Program-made: the position numbers and the translations under genes | Origin: Betaproteobacteria bacterium | GTDB lineage: Bacteria > Pseudomonadota > Gammaproteobacteria > Burkholderiales > Casimicrobiaceae | Reading direction: 5' to 3' | Assembly: GCA_027492485.1 (NCBI GenBank) | Contig: JAPUER010000004.1 | Location: 56,504-120,503, forward strand | Length of the DNA stretch: 64,000 bases | Notes under the pieces: generated by a model | The model's input: the letters and a program-made list of their open reading frames with translations, nothing else | Databases searched by the model: none | Told to the model about the DNA's origin: nothing | Shown here: positions 24,054 through 34,269 of the stretch, piece by piece | Layout of the letters: every line of letters starts with the position of its first letter | Position numbering within the stretch: the first letter of the stretch is position 1

Positions 24054-24701
24054 CTAGTCGATCGCCACCACGTTGAAAAATTCGCGGCTACCGCGCATCT
24101 GGGCGACACGTTGCAGCAACAAGTCAACGTGCGCAGGGTTATCGACAAAGTTCAGGCCATCGGTATTGACGAACAGTACCGGCGCTGCGTCGTAGCGATG
24201 AAAGAGCCGCACGTAGGCCTCCGACAGGCGCGACAGGTATTCGGCGGCGACGGCCTGTTCGTAGCGGATGCCGCGCTGGCGCACGCGGGCGATTAGCGTC
24301 TCGGGCGCCGCTTGCAGCGCCAGCACCAGATCGGGGCGCGGCGACTGCGGCTGCAAATGGGCATACAGTCTGCGATACAGCGCCAGCTCATCCTCGGCCA
24401 ACGTCAGTTCGGCGAACAGCGGGTCCTTGTCGAGCATGAAGTCGGCGACCACGACCCGGCGAAACAGACTGATCTGGGCAAGCTGCTTGACCTGGTCGGC
24501 GCGCTGAAACAAAAAATTCAGTTGCGTCGGCAGCGCGTAACGCGACGGTTCGGCATAGAAGCGGGCGAGGAACGGGTTCTCCGCCGGGGCTTCCAGCAGC
24601 AATTCGGCGCCGAGGCGCCCGGCGAGCAGGCGTGCGAGACTCGTCTTGCCGACCCCGATTGGGCCTTCGACGACAACGTAGCGAAGTTCGGACAGCTCCA
24701 T
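24054..24701 (-). CDS. Deoxynucleoside kinase (dGK/dAK family)
   Basis: A 215-residue salvage kinase that phosphorylates deoxynucleosides with ATP. The P-loop is GPIGVGKT (residues 13-20), followed by the family motifs ENPFLARFY, and DFMLDKDPLFAELTL, and the RVRQRGIRYEQ lid region. ATG 24701 is used; a TTG at 24707 overlapping the folK stop is an alternative. It is the third gene of pcnB-folK-kinase, an arrangement found in many betaproteobacteria. Substrate preference between deoxyguanosine and deoxyadenosine cannot be decided. Confidence 0.88.
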   Translation of the reverse strand: MELSELRYVVVEGPIGVGKTSLARLLAGRLGAELLLEAPAENPFLARFYAEPSRYALPTQLNFLFQRADQVKQLAQISLFRRVVVADFMLDKDPLFAELTLAEDELALYRRLYAHLQPQSPRPDLVLALQAAPETLIARVRQRGIRYEQAVAAEYLSRLSEAYVRLFHRYDAAPVLFVNTDGLNFVDNPAHVDLLLQRVAQMRGSREFFNVVAID

Positions 24702-24703
24702 GC

Positions 24704-25267
24704 TCAAACGTCTCCGGCAAGCGGTCGGACAGTGTCGAGCGTCGCGGCCGGCAGTTGCGCCAGCAATTCGCCGGCGCTGCCGCGGCCCGGTACCTGCGCA
24801 TGCGCGGCAATCTCGGCCAGCGGTCGCAGCACGAAGGCGCGTTCGTGCAGGCGAGGATGCGGCAGAGTCAGCGTTGCCGAACTGCTCTGCAGGTCGTCAT
24901 AAAGCAGCAGATCGATGTCGATCGTGCGCGCGGCATTGCGTTCATGGCCGCGGATGCGTCCGTGCGCGCGCTCCACGCGCATGGTGACGGCAAGCAGAGC
25001 CTCGGGGCTCAGCGTCGTGTCCACGGCCACTACGGCGTTGATGTAGTCCGGCTGCGCGGAAGTTACGTCCCAGGCGGGAGACTGATACAGCGAGGAAACC
25101 GCCACCACCGCGACGCCGGGGCATGCCGTCAGCGCCTGCACCACACGCCGCACCTGCTGTTCCGGGGTCTGTAAATTGCTGCCGAGACCAAGATACGCCC
25201 GATGCAGCGCGGGCGTGGCAGGTTGCCCGTCGCGCGGTGGCGGATGCGGACTGGTTTGCCGCGTCAC
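24704..25267 (-). CDS. folK: 2-amino-4-hydroxy-6-hydroxymethyldihydropteridine pyrophosphokinase
   Basis: Cytoplasmic folate-pathway enzyme of 187 residues that transfers pyrophosphate from ATP to 6-hydroxymethyl-dihydropterin. Family features: the YLGLGSNLQTPEQQ start of the domain at about residue 25, SPAWDVTSAQPDYINAV, and the signature RNAARTIDIDLLLYDD followed by LTLPHPRLHERAFVL. The start codon is GTG at 25267, overlapping the pcnB stop as GTGA, so the two are translationally coupled; the first 20 residues are a poorly conserved extension. Confidence 0.93.
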   Translation of the reverse strand: MTRQTSPHPPPRDGQPATPALHRAYLGLGSNLQTPEQQVRRVVQALTACPGVAVVAVSSLYQSPAWDVTSAQPDYINAVVAVDTTLSPEALLAVTMRVERAHGRIRGHERNAARTIDIDLLLYDDLQSSSATLTLPHPRLHERAFVLRPLAEIAAHAQVPGRGSAGELLAQLPAATLDTVRPLAGDV

Positions 25268-26676
25268 GACGCCTCTTGGGCGCCGCCCGCCCCTTGGGCG
25301 TTGTCACCCGCATCGCCGCCATCGGACTCGCGCCGCTTGCGGCCGCGTCCGCCGCGCGAGCGTCGCCGGCGCCCGCCGGCGTCACCGCTGGCAGCGCCGG
25401 CGCTGTGCCTGAGTTGCGCGCGTTGCCGCTGATTGATGAGTTCCTGGCGAATCTCGGGATCGGACTCGATGAAATTGGTCCACCAGTCGGCCAGTTCCGC
25501 CTCGACTTCGCCGGCCGCTGCCCGCAGCAGCAGGAAGTCGTAGGCGGCGCGGAAGCGCGGCTGTTCCACCATGCGCAGCGCCGCCTTGCTGGTGCGCTGC
25601 TCGAAGCGTGGCTGCATCAGCCAGATTTCGCGCGTGATGCCGGCGAAGCGTTGCGGCAGCGTGATGGTTTCGCGCTGCTCGTCGATCACTTCTTCCATCG
25701 CCTGCAGCAACGCCGGCACGTGGTGCTCGCCGCGGCCTTCGATCTCGCTCCAGCGTTTCACCACTTCGTGCCAGAGCAGGCTGGCGAACAGGAAGGCCGG
25801 CGATACCGGTTTGTCATCGCGTACCCGGCGGTCGGTATTGTCGAGCGCGAGTTCGATGAACTTCTGCCCGCCGGGTTGCTGGTAGATCAGGTCGAGCAGC
25901 GGCAGCAGCCCTTCGGCGAGCCCGTGCTTGCGCAGCTCGGCGAGCGTGGCGTTGGCGTAGCCGGAGAGCAGCAGTTTCTGGATTTCGTCGAACAGCCGTG
26001 CCGGCGGCACGTTCTTGATCAACTCGGCGTGTTGCCGGATCGGCGTCACGGTCGCTTTGGCGATGCTGCAATCGAGCTTCACGGCCAGCCGCACCGCGCG
26101 CAGCATGCGCACCGGATCTTCGCGGTAACGGGTTTCGGCAGTGCCGATCAGCCGCAGCGTGCGTTTCTCGACGTCCTTCAAGCCGCCCATGAAATCGACC
26201 ACCACGTCTTTCGCCGGGTCGTAATAGAGGGCGTTGATGGTGAAGTCGCGCCGGGCGGCATCGTCGGCCTGCGTGCCGTACACATTGTCCGAGGTGATGC
26301 GGCCGGTGGCGTCCGCTTCCACCTCGCCGCCGCGATTGCTGCGGAAAGTCGACACCTCGATCGTCTCGTCGCCGAACATCACGTGCACCAGCTTGAAGCG
26401 GCGGCCGATGATGAAGGCGCGGCGGAACTCGTGGCGCACTTCTTCCGGCGTGGCGTTGGTGGCGACGTCGAAATCCTTCGGGATCACGCCGAGCAGTGCG
26501 TCGCGCACGGCGCCGCCGACGATGTAGGCCTCGAACCCGGCACGCTGCAATTTCTCGCAGACGTACACCGCGTTCTTGCTCATGTGCTCGCTGTGGATGC
26601 CGAGCGCCTTGCCGGAGTGTTCGACGCGAACGGGCTTGCGGCGGGGCAGAACACGTTCGATGAATGCTTTGATCAT
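25264..26676 (-). CDS. pcnB: Poly(A) polymerase I
   Basis: A 470-residue class II nucleotidyltransferase that adds poly(A) tails to RNA 3' ends and so promotes decay. The nucleotidyltransferase core has IVGGAVRDALLG (residues 52-63) and catalytic KDFDVATNA (Asp68, Asp70), then EVSTFRSN and FTINALYYD. The RNA-binding domain follows, and the C-terminus is a strongly basic tail (RRRRSRGGRGRKRRE). Conserved length and basic tail distinguish it from a CCA-adding enzyme. First gene of the pcnB-folK-kinase operon, divergent from ppa. Confidence 0.93.
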   Translation of the reverse strand: MIKAFIERVLPRRKPVRVEHSGKALGIHSEHMSKNAVYVCEKLQRAGFEAYIVGGAVRDALLGVIPKDFDVATNATPEEVRHEFRRAFIIGRRFKLVHVMFGDETIEVSTFRSNRGGEVEADATGRITSDNVYGTQADDAARRDFTINALYYDPAKDVVVDFMGGLKDVEKRTLRLIGTAETRYREDPVRMLRAVRLAVKLDCSIAKATVTPIRQHAELIKNVPPARLFDEIQKLLLSGYANATLAELRKHGLAEGLLPLLDLIYQQPGGQKFIELALDNTDRRVRDDKPVSPAFLFASLLWHEVVKRWSEIEGRGEHHVPALLQAMEEVIDEQRETITLPQRFAGITREIWLMQPRFEQRTSKAALRMVEQPRFRAAYDFLLLRAAAGEVEAELADWWTNFIESDPEIRQELINQRQRAQLRHSAGAASGDAGGRRRRSRGGRGRKRRESDGGDAGDNAQGAGGAQEAS

Positions 26677-26938
26677 GCGACGAAAGCCTATGCAACGGCC
26701 GCGGCCGGGCCGGCGCGCGGTGCGCGTCCCAAGGCGTCGTCATTGCGCTGGCTGGTCGCGGCGAACGCGGACCGGGCAGTGAAATGACCCCGTGGGACGG
26801 CGGTGGAAAGTGCGCGCAGTATAGCGAGCATGCCCCTTGCAGCGCTGCGAGCGGTCGCGCCGCGCCAGTTTTGCGTCAGGTCGGACCACTACAATGCTGC
26901 GACGCAGTAAATCCATTCGAACCGCTTCGACATTCCTC

Positions 26939-27472
26939 ATGAGCTTCGACAATCTCTCCTCCGGCCGCGACGTCCCGAACGACATCAACGTCGTCATCGA
27001 AATCCCGATGAACGGGGAGCCGATCAAGTACGAAGTCGACAAGGCGTCCGGCGCGATCTTCGTCGACCGCTTCATGTCGACCGCGATGCACTACCCGTGC
27101 AACTACGGCTATATCCCGAAGACGCTGTCCGGCGACGGCGATCCGGCCGACGTGCTGGTGCTCTCCCCGGTGCCGCTGATGCCGGGCGTGGTGGTGCGCT
27201 GCCGTCCGATCGGCATGCTCAAGATGCAGGACGAAGCCGGCAGCGACGAAAAACTGCTCGCGGTGCCGGTCGACAAGCTGACCAGCATCTACCGCAACAT
27301 CCAGAGCCCGCGCGATCTGCCGCCGATCGAAATCGACCGCATCACGCACTTTTTCGAGCACTACAAGGATCTGGAACCGGGCAAATTCGTCAAGGTGCTC
27401 GGCTGGACCGAGGCGGCCGACGCCCGCGCCGAGATTGTCGCCGCGATGGAACGTTTCCACGCGAAGAAATAG
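26939..27472 (+). CDS. ppa: Inorganic pyrophosphatase, family I
   Basis: A 177-residue soluble enzyme that hydrolyses pyrophosphate to phosphate. The start [19 protein letters not shown] at ATG 26939 matches the family N-terminus; the frame from 26837 adds 34 unrelated residues. Active-site residues are visible in [25 protein letters not shown] and the signature DGDPADVLV, with further ligands in DKLT and the Lys/Tyr-rich HYKDLEPGK. Length and order match the hexameric bacterial type. It diverges from pcnB across a 262-bp gap with no other gene visible. Confidence 0.95.
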   Translation: MSFDNLSSGRDVPNDINVVIEIPMNGEPIKYEVDKASGAIFVDRFMSTAMHYPCNYGYIPKTLSGDGDPADVLVLSPVPLMPGVVVRCRPIGMLKMQDEAGSDEKLLAVPVDKLTSIYRNIQSPRDLPPIEIDRITHFFEHYKDLEPGKFVKVLGWTEAADARAEIVAAMERFHAKK

Positions 27473-27611
27473 GGCGGCTGCGGCGTTCGCCGCTGGCGCC
27501 GGTCGTTGGCCATTGGCGCCGTCGTCGTTCCGTTCGTCGCGGGGCGCCTGACAACGACGGCGCGACACGAAAACATTCATCCATCGCAACCGCCACTGCA
27601 TGGAGCCAACA

Positions 27612-28121
27612 ATGAATGGATTCGTCGTCCAGATCCTCAGCAACACGCCGGCCTGGGTATGGGCCATCCTCGCCACGCTGGTCGCCCTTGGCGTCACGCA
27701 GCTGCGCGAGCGCCGGGTGCGCCGCTTCACCGTGCTGATCGCGCCGGTGGCCTTCCTGATCGTCGGCTTGCTGGCCGCCGGGCGCGGGCCGGTGGGCTTT
27801 GCCGTCTGGGCTGTTGCGCTGCTGACGGCCGCCGCGTTCACCTTCTTCGTCTGGAAGCCGACCGCCGGCGCCCGCTACGACGCCGCCAGCGATCGCCTGC
27901 AGGTGCCGGGCAGCGTGGCGCCGATGCTCCTGATGCTCGGCATCTTCCTGCTCAACTACGCGATCAACGTGACTCTCGCCATCAACCCCGCGCTGCGCGG
28001 CGAACTGGCCTGGCAGGCCGGGCCGGCGCTGCTGCTCGGGCTGCTGTCGGGCGTGTTCATCGGGCGCGCGGCTACACTGTTCCGCCTGCATCGCGCCGCT
28101 GTCGGCGCTTTCGCGGCCTAG
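27612..28121 (+). CDS. Small multi-pass membrane protein of unknown function
   Basis: 169 residues with about five hydrophobic segments (near 8-24, 32-50, 55-72, 98-117, 133-150). ATG 27612 is preferred to 27600 because GGAG lies 7 bp upstream. Charged motifs in the loops include LRERRVRRF and WKPTAGARYDAASDRL. No catalytic motif is recognised. It starts 58 bp before the sensor kinase gene on the same strand and could be cotranscribed with it, so a role in sensing is possible but not shown. Confidence 0.65.
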   Translation: MNGFVVQILSNTPAWVWAILATLVALGVTQLRERRVRRFTVLIAPVAFLIVGLLAAGRGPVGFAVWAVALLTAAAFTFFVWKPTAGARYDAASDRLQVPGSVAPMLLMLGIFLLNYAINVTLAINPALRGELAWQAGPALLLGLLSGVFIGRAATLFRLHRAAVGAFAA

Positions 28122-28178
28122 CGAATCACCGCCCCGGCCTGCCCGCCTGCGTTCCCGCCCGTCACACGACACCTCTGC

Positions 28179-29321
28179 ATGGACCCACGGATCGAAGCTC
28201 GACTGAAACCGGGGACGGACTATCACCCGTTGCAGGCGATTGCGTTCTTCCGGCGCTGGCCGCCGTCGACGCTGCGCAATCTGCTGTTCACGGCGATCAT
28301 GTGCGGCATCGTGGTCGTGGTGATGCTGCTGTTCGCGCTCGGCATGGGGCACCGCATCACCTGGCAGATGCTGGCCGAAGTGGCCACCATCAGCGTGCTG
28401 ATCGGCTACACCCAGCATTTCCTCTACAAGCTCGCCATTACGCTGGCCCGCCGCCGCCAGCGTCTGGCGCCGATCCTGATGCATCCGCTGGCGCTGGGCG
28501 TGCTGTTGCCAGTGGTGGCTATCTACATCGGCTACGTGCTGGCGGTGTCGCTGATGACCGGCACCCTGTGGCTCAACGTCAGCGAGAACTGGCGCGGCTT
28601 CGTGTTCGCGTCCTGCGTCACCATTGCCATCGGCTGGCTGCTGTGGGAATCCATCGAGGCGAGCCGTCGCCGCGAAATCGAGCGCCGCGAACGCGCCGAG
28701 CTGGCCGCCGCGATCGAACACGCCGAGCGCGAACGGGCCACCGCCGAGCTGAAGACACTGCGCGCGCAGGTCGAGCCGCATTTCCTCTACAACACGCTGT
28801 CCAACGTGGTGAGCCTGATCGAGCACGAGCCGGCCACCGCGAAACACATGACCGAGCGGCTGATCGGCTATCTGCGCCACACGCTCGATGCCTCGCGGCG
28901 CGAGCATGCCACCGTCGGCGACGAGCTGGCGATCATCGCCGACTACCTCGAAATCCTGCGTCTGCGCATGGGCGAACGCCTCTGGTACGAGATCGCCGCC
29001 GACGCCGCCACCCGCGCGCTGCCGCTGGCGCCGATGCTGCTGCAACCGCTGGTGGAGAACGCCGTCAAGCACGGCCTGGAGCCCAAGATCGAGGGCGGCC
29101 GCGTCACGGTCAGCGCGGCGGTGCAGGCCGGCATGCTCAACATCGCCGTCGAAGACAGCGGCCTTGGCTTTGGCGTGGCGAGCGATACCGCCGGCGCCGG
29201 CAGCGGGCTTGCCAACGTGCGCGCGCGGCTGCAGGCGATCTACGGCGACGCCGCGCAACTGACCATCGAACAACCGGCGGAGGGCACGCGAATCCGGCTT
29301 GCGCTGCCGGTTGCCATTTAA
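28179..29321 (+). CDS. LytS/AlgZ-type sensor histidine kinase
   Basis: A 380-residue inner-membrane kinase. Four hydrophobic segments occupy residues 30-170 without a recognisable periplasmic sensor domain. A short coiled-coil linker (RRREIERRERAELAAAIEHA) leads to the His_kinase domain with the phospho-acceptor in QVEPHFLYNTLSNVV (His201) and an HATPase_c domain with LVENAVKHGL and DSGLGFGV. This pairing with a LytTR regulator is typical. Its stop codon TAA forms the first bases of palindromic element C, which fills the gap to the response regulator. Confidence 0.92.
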   Translation: MDPRIEARLKPGTDYHPLQAIAFFRRWPPSTLRNLLFTAIMCGIVVVVMLLFALGMGHRITWQMLAEVATISVLIGYTQHFLYKLAITLARRRQRLAPILMHPLALGVLLPVVAIYIGYVLAVSLMTGTLWLNVSENWRGFVFASCVTIAIGWLLWESIEASRRREIERRERAELAAAIEHAERERATAELKTLRAQVEPHFLYNTLSNVVSLIEHEPATAKHMTERLIGYLRHTLDASRREHATVGDELAIIADYLEILRLRMGERLWYEIAADAATRALPLAPMLLQPLVENAVKHGLEPKIEGGRVTVSAAVQAGMLNIAVEDSGLGFGVASDTAGAGSGLANVRARLQAIYGDAAQLTIEQPAEGTRIRLALPVAI

Positions 29322-29440
29322 CAACTTTGCCGTGAAATGCCCATTGACTATGGGCAAAAACCGGAATATGTCATAAAGTCGACTTCAAGGTAAATTGCCC
29401 GCTGAGCCCAATGCAATAGCCGCTTTCAACAAAAAGCCAT
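29319..29440 (+). repeat. Palindromic element C (120-bp GTCGAC family)
   Basis: Occupies nearly the whole gap between kinase and regulator, starting at the kinase stop codon and ending 16 bp before the regulator ATG. Centre AAAGTCGACTTC at 29375-29386, GGGCAA (29353-29358) facing TTGCCC (29395-29400), TGAGCCC 28 bp after the centre start, and a 3' hairpin GCTTT-CAACAA-AAAGC at 29422-29437. Confidence 0.85.
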
Positions 29441-29456
29441 ATTCGAGGATTGCCTC

Positions 29457-30263
29457 ATGGCGCAAGCCACCGCCCTCATCGCCGAAGACGAAGCCAACCT
29501 CGCGCGTGCGCTGCGCGATGCGTTGGCGCGCGCCTGGCCCGAGCTGCGCATCGTCGACAGCGTCGGCAACGGACCGGCCGCGATCCACGCCGTCGACCAG
29601 CACGCGCCCGACGTCGTCTTTCTCGATATCCGCATGCCCGGCCTGACCGGTCTGCAGGTCGCCGAGCGCCTCGCCAGCGCCCCCGGCGCCCGCGGCCCGC
29701 TGGTGGTCTTCGTCACCGCGTACAACGAATACGCCGTGCAGGCCTTCGAGCGCGAAGCGGTGGACTATCTGGTCAAACCGGTGATCGACGCCCGTCTCGC
29801 CGAAACCGTCGAGCGCCTGAAAAAACGGCTGGTCAGCGCTGCCGCCGAGGCGCCGGGCAGCGGCGGCCACGACGAACTCAGCCGCGCGCTGCATCTGATC
29901 AAACGCCTCGCCGACGGCGCTGCGGCGGCGCCCGCGCCGTACCTGCGGTTTCTGCGCGCGGGCCTGGGCGACACCGTGCGCATCGTGCCGGTCGACGAGG
30001 TCATTTATCTGCAGGCGCAGGACAAATACGTTTCGCTCTACACCCGCGACGGCGAGCACCTGATCCGCATCTCGCTGAAGGAACTTGCCGACCAGCTCGA
30101 CCCGACGCTGTTCGTGCAGGTGCACCGCTCGACCATCGTCAACATGCGCGCCGTGGCGGTCGCCGACCGCGACTTTACCGGCCGCGTGCTGTTGACGTTA
30201 AACGGCGTGAACGACAAAGTGCAGGTGTCGCGGCAGTATGCCCACCTGTTTGCGCGGATGTGA
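29457..30263 (+). CDS. LytTR-family response regulator
   Basis: A 268-residue DNA-binding regulator. Receiver domain (about 5-120) with acidic residues Glu10/Asp11, phospho-acceptor Asp57 in VVFLDIRMPG, and a Lys in YLVKPVI. The LytTR domain (about 165-268) has EVIYLQAQDKYVSLYTRDGE and VQVHRSTIVNMRAV. It should act with the kinase at 28179. GAGG at 29445 precedes the ATG. The palindromic element between the two genes could affect its translation or expression. Confidence 0.93.
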   Translation: MAQATALIAEDEANLARALRDALARAWPELRIVDSVGNGPAAIHAVDQHAPDVVFLDIRMPGLTGLQVAERLASAPGARGPLVVFVTAYNEYAVQAFEREAVDYLVKPVIDARLAETVERLKKRLVSAAAEAPGSGGHDELSRALHLIKRLADGAAAAPAPYLRFLRAGLGDTVRIVPVDEVIYLQAQDKYVSLYTRDGEHLIRISLKELADQLDPTLFVQVHRSTIVNMRAVAVADRDFTGRVLLTLNGVNDKVQVSRQYAHLFARM

Positions 30264-30317
30264 TTGCATTCCCAAATCAATACGCTACGTCGTTGCTCCT
30301 GCTTGCCGTGCAGACTC

Positions 30318-30722
30318 CTAACGCAACGCCACCGCCTTGCCGTCGCGGTTGAAGGCGATGAAATTGTCGATCATGCCTTCCTTGATCGATTCGACCATCT
30401 GCTGCAGATAGGGCTCGGCCTCCTCGCTGCCGGGCGCGGCGCCGCCGCTGCCGGCCATTCCGGCGGCAAACACGATGCCCCAGTCGTGTCCGAATTGTTG
30501 CGCCTCGCGCAGCAGGTCGGCAAAACTGCCCAGTTCCTGCGGCGCCTTGTCGACGCACATCACCGGCGTCAACTCGCCGCCGTGGCCGGCGGCAAAGGCG
30601 GCACGCTGCGCGGCGGACGCGTTGGCCGGCAGCGCGACGCTGGCGAACACCAGCAGCAGCCGCTGCGCGTCGGGTTGCGCCAGCGCTGCGGCAATCAGGT
30701 CGTCGAAGTGGGAGATGCTCAT
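30318..30722 (-). CDS. Conserved small cytoplasmic protein of unknown function
   Basis: A 134-residue protein starting MSISHFDDLIAAALAQPDAQ at ATG 30722. It contains QRLLLVFASVALP, ELTPVMCVDKAPQEL and WGIVFAAGMAG, followed by a helix EPYLQQMVESIKEGMIDNF and a terminal strand AFNRDGKAVAL. Homologues in Burkholderiales that I recall carry the label ribonucleotide reductase subunit alpha; nothing in this sequence supports that (no cysteine pair or nucleotide-binding motif). It is convergent with the response regulator gene. Confidence 0.6.
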   Translation of the reverse strand: MSISHFDDLIAAALAQPDAQRLLLVFASVALPANASAAQRAAFAAGHGGELTPVMCVDKAPQELGSFADLLREAQQFGHDWGIVFAAGMAGSGGAAPGSEEAEPYLQQMVESIKEGMIDNFIAFNRDGKAVALR

Positions 30723-30818
30723 GGCGCGGACGGGTAATGCCGTTGTGGGCCGCCATTGTCGCCTACCAGGGCGGCGACCGGCGTCGGTTGTCGCCACCGC
30801 CGCTGGCCACGCGCCGCG

Positions 30819-31697
30819 CTACACCAATACGTCGCGCGCGATATTGGGCGGCGGCACCGGCTGCACCTGCGCCGGCACCAGCGCGCGATAGGCGTGCCAG
30901 GTGGCGTGGCCGAGCCAGGGGCCGACCAGAATCAGGCCGATGAAGGCGGGCAGCATGGCCGCCAGCGTCAGCAGCGCGATGCTCAAGCCCCACAGCGCCA
31001 TCGTCGCGGGCGAGGCGAGACAGACGCGCACGCTGGTCAGCGCGGCGGTGATGGCGTCGGTATTGCGGTTGAGCATCAGCGGGATGGCGACCACGCTGGT
31101 GACGAAGACCAGCGTGGCGAAGATGGCGCCGACGATCAGGTAGGCGATCACGAAGGGCAGGTTTTGCAGCGTCATGAAGGCGTGCAGTATGTCGCCGGTC
31201 TGCGGCAGGCCGCCGGTGTAGAACAGCGCGAACACCACCAGCGAGGCCCGCCCCCAGAGCAGTTCCAGCACGCCGAGCACGGCGGCGAAGATGGCGATGT
31301 TCTTGGCGTTGTTGCGGAAGGCGAGGGCGGCGCGCTTGATCTCGGGCTGTTTGCCGCGCTCCAGCGCATAGGAGATGGCGTAGCAGCCGACGCAGATGAA
31401 CGGCCCGAGCAGCAGAAAGCCCGAAATCAGCGCCATCAGGTAGGCCGGCGCGCGGTTGAAGGTGAGCATCAACAGCGCGCCCATCGCCACGAAGCAGACG
31501 CCGAACCACACGCCGCTCAAGTAGGAGCGAATCAGATCCTGCCAGCCAAGACGCAGCCAGACGAGGATCTGGCCGGGCGCGACGTCTTTCGCGATCGGGA
31601 TCAGGAACGATTCGGGTGCCGCGGCCGTCGCCGCGCTGTCTGACGCAGCGGCGGGCGCGGACGGACTACTGCCGGGCATTGATTCGCCGGACGACAT
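30819..31697 (-). CDS. DUF2189 membrane protein 1
   Basis: A 292-residue inner-membrane protein with six predicted helices. Family-typical segments are WLRLGWQDLIRSYLSGVWFGVCF at the start of the domain, YAISYALERGKQPE, and GPWLGHATWHAYRALVP at the end. AGGAGG lies upstream of ATG 31697. The function of DUF2189 proteins is unknown; they are common in alpha- and betaproteobacteria. A paralogue occurs at 48262. A 213-bp gap separates it from egtD; I see no gene there. Confidence 0.8.
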   Translation of the reverse strand: MSSGESMPGSSPSAPAAASDSAATAAAPESFLIPIAKDVAPGQILVWLRLGWQDLIRSYLSGVWFGVCFVAMGALLMLTFNRAPAYLMALISGFLLLGPFICVGCYAISYALERGKQPEIKRAALAFRNNAKNIAIFAAVLGVLELLWGRASLVVFALFYTGGLPQTGDILHAFMTLQNLPFVIAYLIVGAIFATLVFVTSVVAIPLMLNRNTDAITAALTSVRVCLASPATMALWGLSIALLTLAAMLPAFIGLILVGPWLGHATWHAYRALVPAQVQPVPPPNIARDVLV

Positions 31698-31910
31698 GAT
31701 GCGCTGCCTCCTAATATTCGGTTGTCGTGCAGACCGGGCGGCGCCTGGGGCGGCGATTGCGTTACCCCTGCGGCCTGCTGCCGCGAAATTTAACGCAGAT
31801 CAAGTTTTTGCCGGCGTGGCGTTTCATGCGCGACCGGCGCACGCAGCGGTCGCCGTGTGGTGGCGACGGCACGTCGTTGCGCATATCGCTGTAAACGGCG
31901 CAATCGGCTG

Positions 31911-32930
31911 CTACGTGGTGGCGTAAAACACGCTGAAGTCACCCCGCGCGTCCTGCCACAGCCGGGTGTTGCCGAAGCCGGCTTCGTCGAGCAGGGCGCG
32001 GAATTCGTCGGGCGTGAACTTGTACGAATTCTCGGTGTGGATGCGTTCGCCCTGGCTGAAGTGGCGGCGGTGACCGCGCAGCATGACGCTGAGGTCATGG
32101 CGGGCTTCGAGATGCATCTCGATGCGGCCGAGCGCGGGGTTGTAGAAGCCGCGATGCAGCCACTCTTTGACGTCGAAATCGGTGCCCAACAGCGCGTTGA
32201 CGTGGCGCAGCGCGTTGCGGTTGAACGCCGCGGTAATGCCCAGCGCGTCGTCGTAGGCAGTGTCGAGCCGGTCGCGTTCTTTCTTGCCGTCGACGCCGAT
32301 CAGCAGGCCGCAGCCGTGGCCGTGGCAATGCGCGCGAATCTGCTGCAGGAACCAGAGCGCCTGGTCGGGCAGGAAGTTGCCGATCGACGAGCCGGGATAG
32401 AAAAACAGCGTCGGCTCCGGCGCCAGCACAGCGGTGACGTCGAGCACGCGCGAGAAATCGGTGACCAGCCCGGCGAGTTGCGGCGCGTCGGCGTTGCCGG
32501 CGAGGCGGCCGAGCGCTTCGGTCAGCGCCGTCGCGGCGATGTCTACCGCCACGTAGCGCGACGGCCGCAGCGACGGAAACCATTTTTCGGCCTTCACCGA
32601 ATCGCCGGAGCCGAGATCGACGAACTGCTTGCCGTGCCCGATCGCGGCGGCAATCTCATCGCGGTACTGCGCGAAGATCGCCGCCTCGGTGCGCGTCGGG
32701 TAATACTCCGGCGTCAGTACGATGGCGTTGTACAGCGTCGAGCCCAACGCGTCGTAGAAATACTTCGGCGCAATGCTGGCTGCCGGCGCCAGCAGGCCGC
32801 GTTCCAGCGCGTCGAGCTCGGCGCGGGCGTCTAGCTTGAGCGTGTTGATGATCGTGAAATGGCGTGCCTCGTGGTCGCTGCCGGCGGCGCCGGCGACGCG
32901 ATGGCTGGTAATCAGGTGATGTGGGACCAT
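31911..32930 (-). CDS. egtD: L-histidine N-alpha-methyltransferase
   Basis: A 339-residue SAM-dependent enzyme that trimethylates histidine to hercynine, the first step of ergothioneine synthesis. Visible family features: YFYDALGSTLYNAIVLTPEYYPTRTE, the SAM-binding FVDLGSGDSVKAEK, YVAVDIAATAL, FYPGSSIGNF and the C-terminal ENSYKFTPDEF. Length matches EgtD. It follows egtB with a 20-bp gap, so the two form a small operon for the redox thiol ergothioneine. Confidence 0.93.
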   Translation of the reverse strand: MVPHHLITSHRVAGAAGSDHEARHFTIINTLKLDARAELDALERGLLAPAASIAPKYFYDALGSTLYNAIVLTPEYYPTRTEAAIFAQYRDEIAAAIGHGKQFVDLGSGDSVKAEKWFPSLRPSRYVAVDIAATALTEALGRLAGNADAPQLAGLVTDFSRVLDVTAVLAPEPTLFFYPGSSIGNFLPDQALWFLQQIRAHCHGHGCGLLIGVDGKKERDRLDTAYDDALGITAAFNRNALRHVNALLGTDFDVKEWLHRGFYNPALGRIEMHLEARHDLSVMLRGHRRHFSQGERIHTENSYKFTPDEFRALLDEAGFGNTRLWQDARGDFSVFYATT

Positions 32931-32949
32931 GTCGTGCCTTTCGCGCCGC

Positions 32950-34269
<1,320 letters not shown>

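Noticed and set aside
26341-26354. GGAAAGTCGACACC inside pcnB as another palindromic-family copy
   Set aside because: Only the short GTCGAC core matches; there are no arms or flanking landmarks and it lies in a conserved coding region (the FRSN codons).
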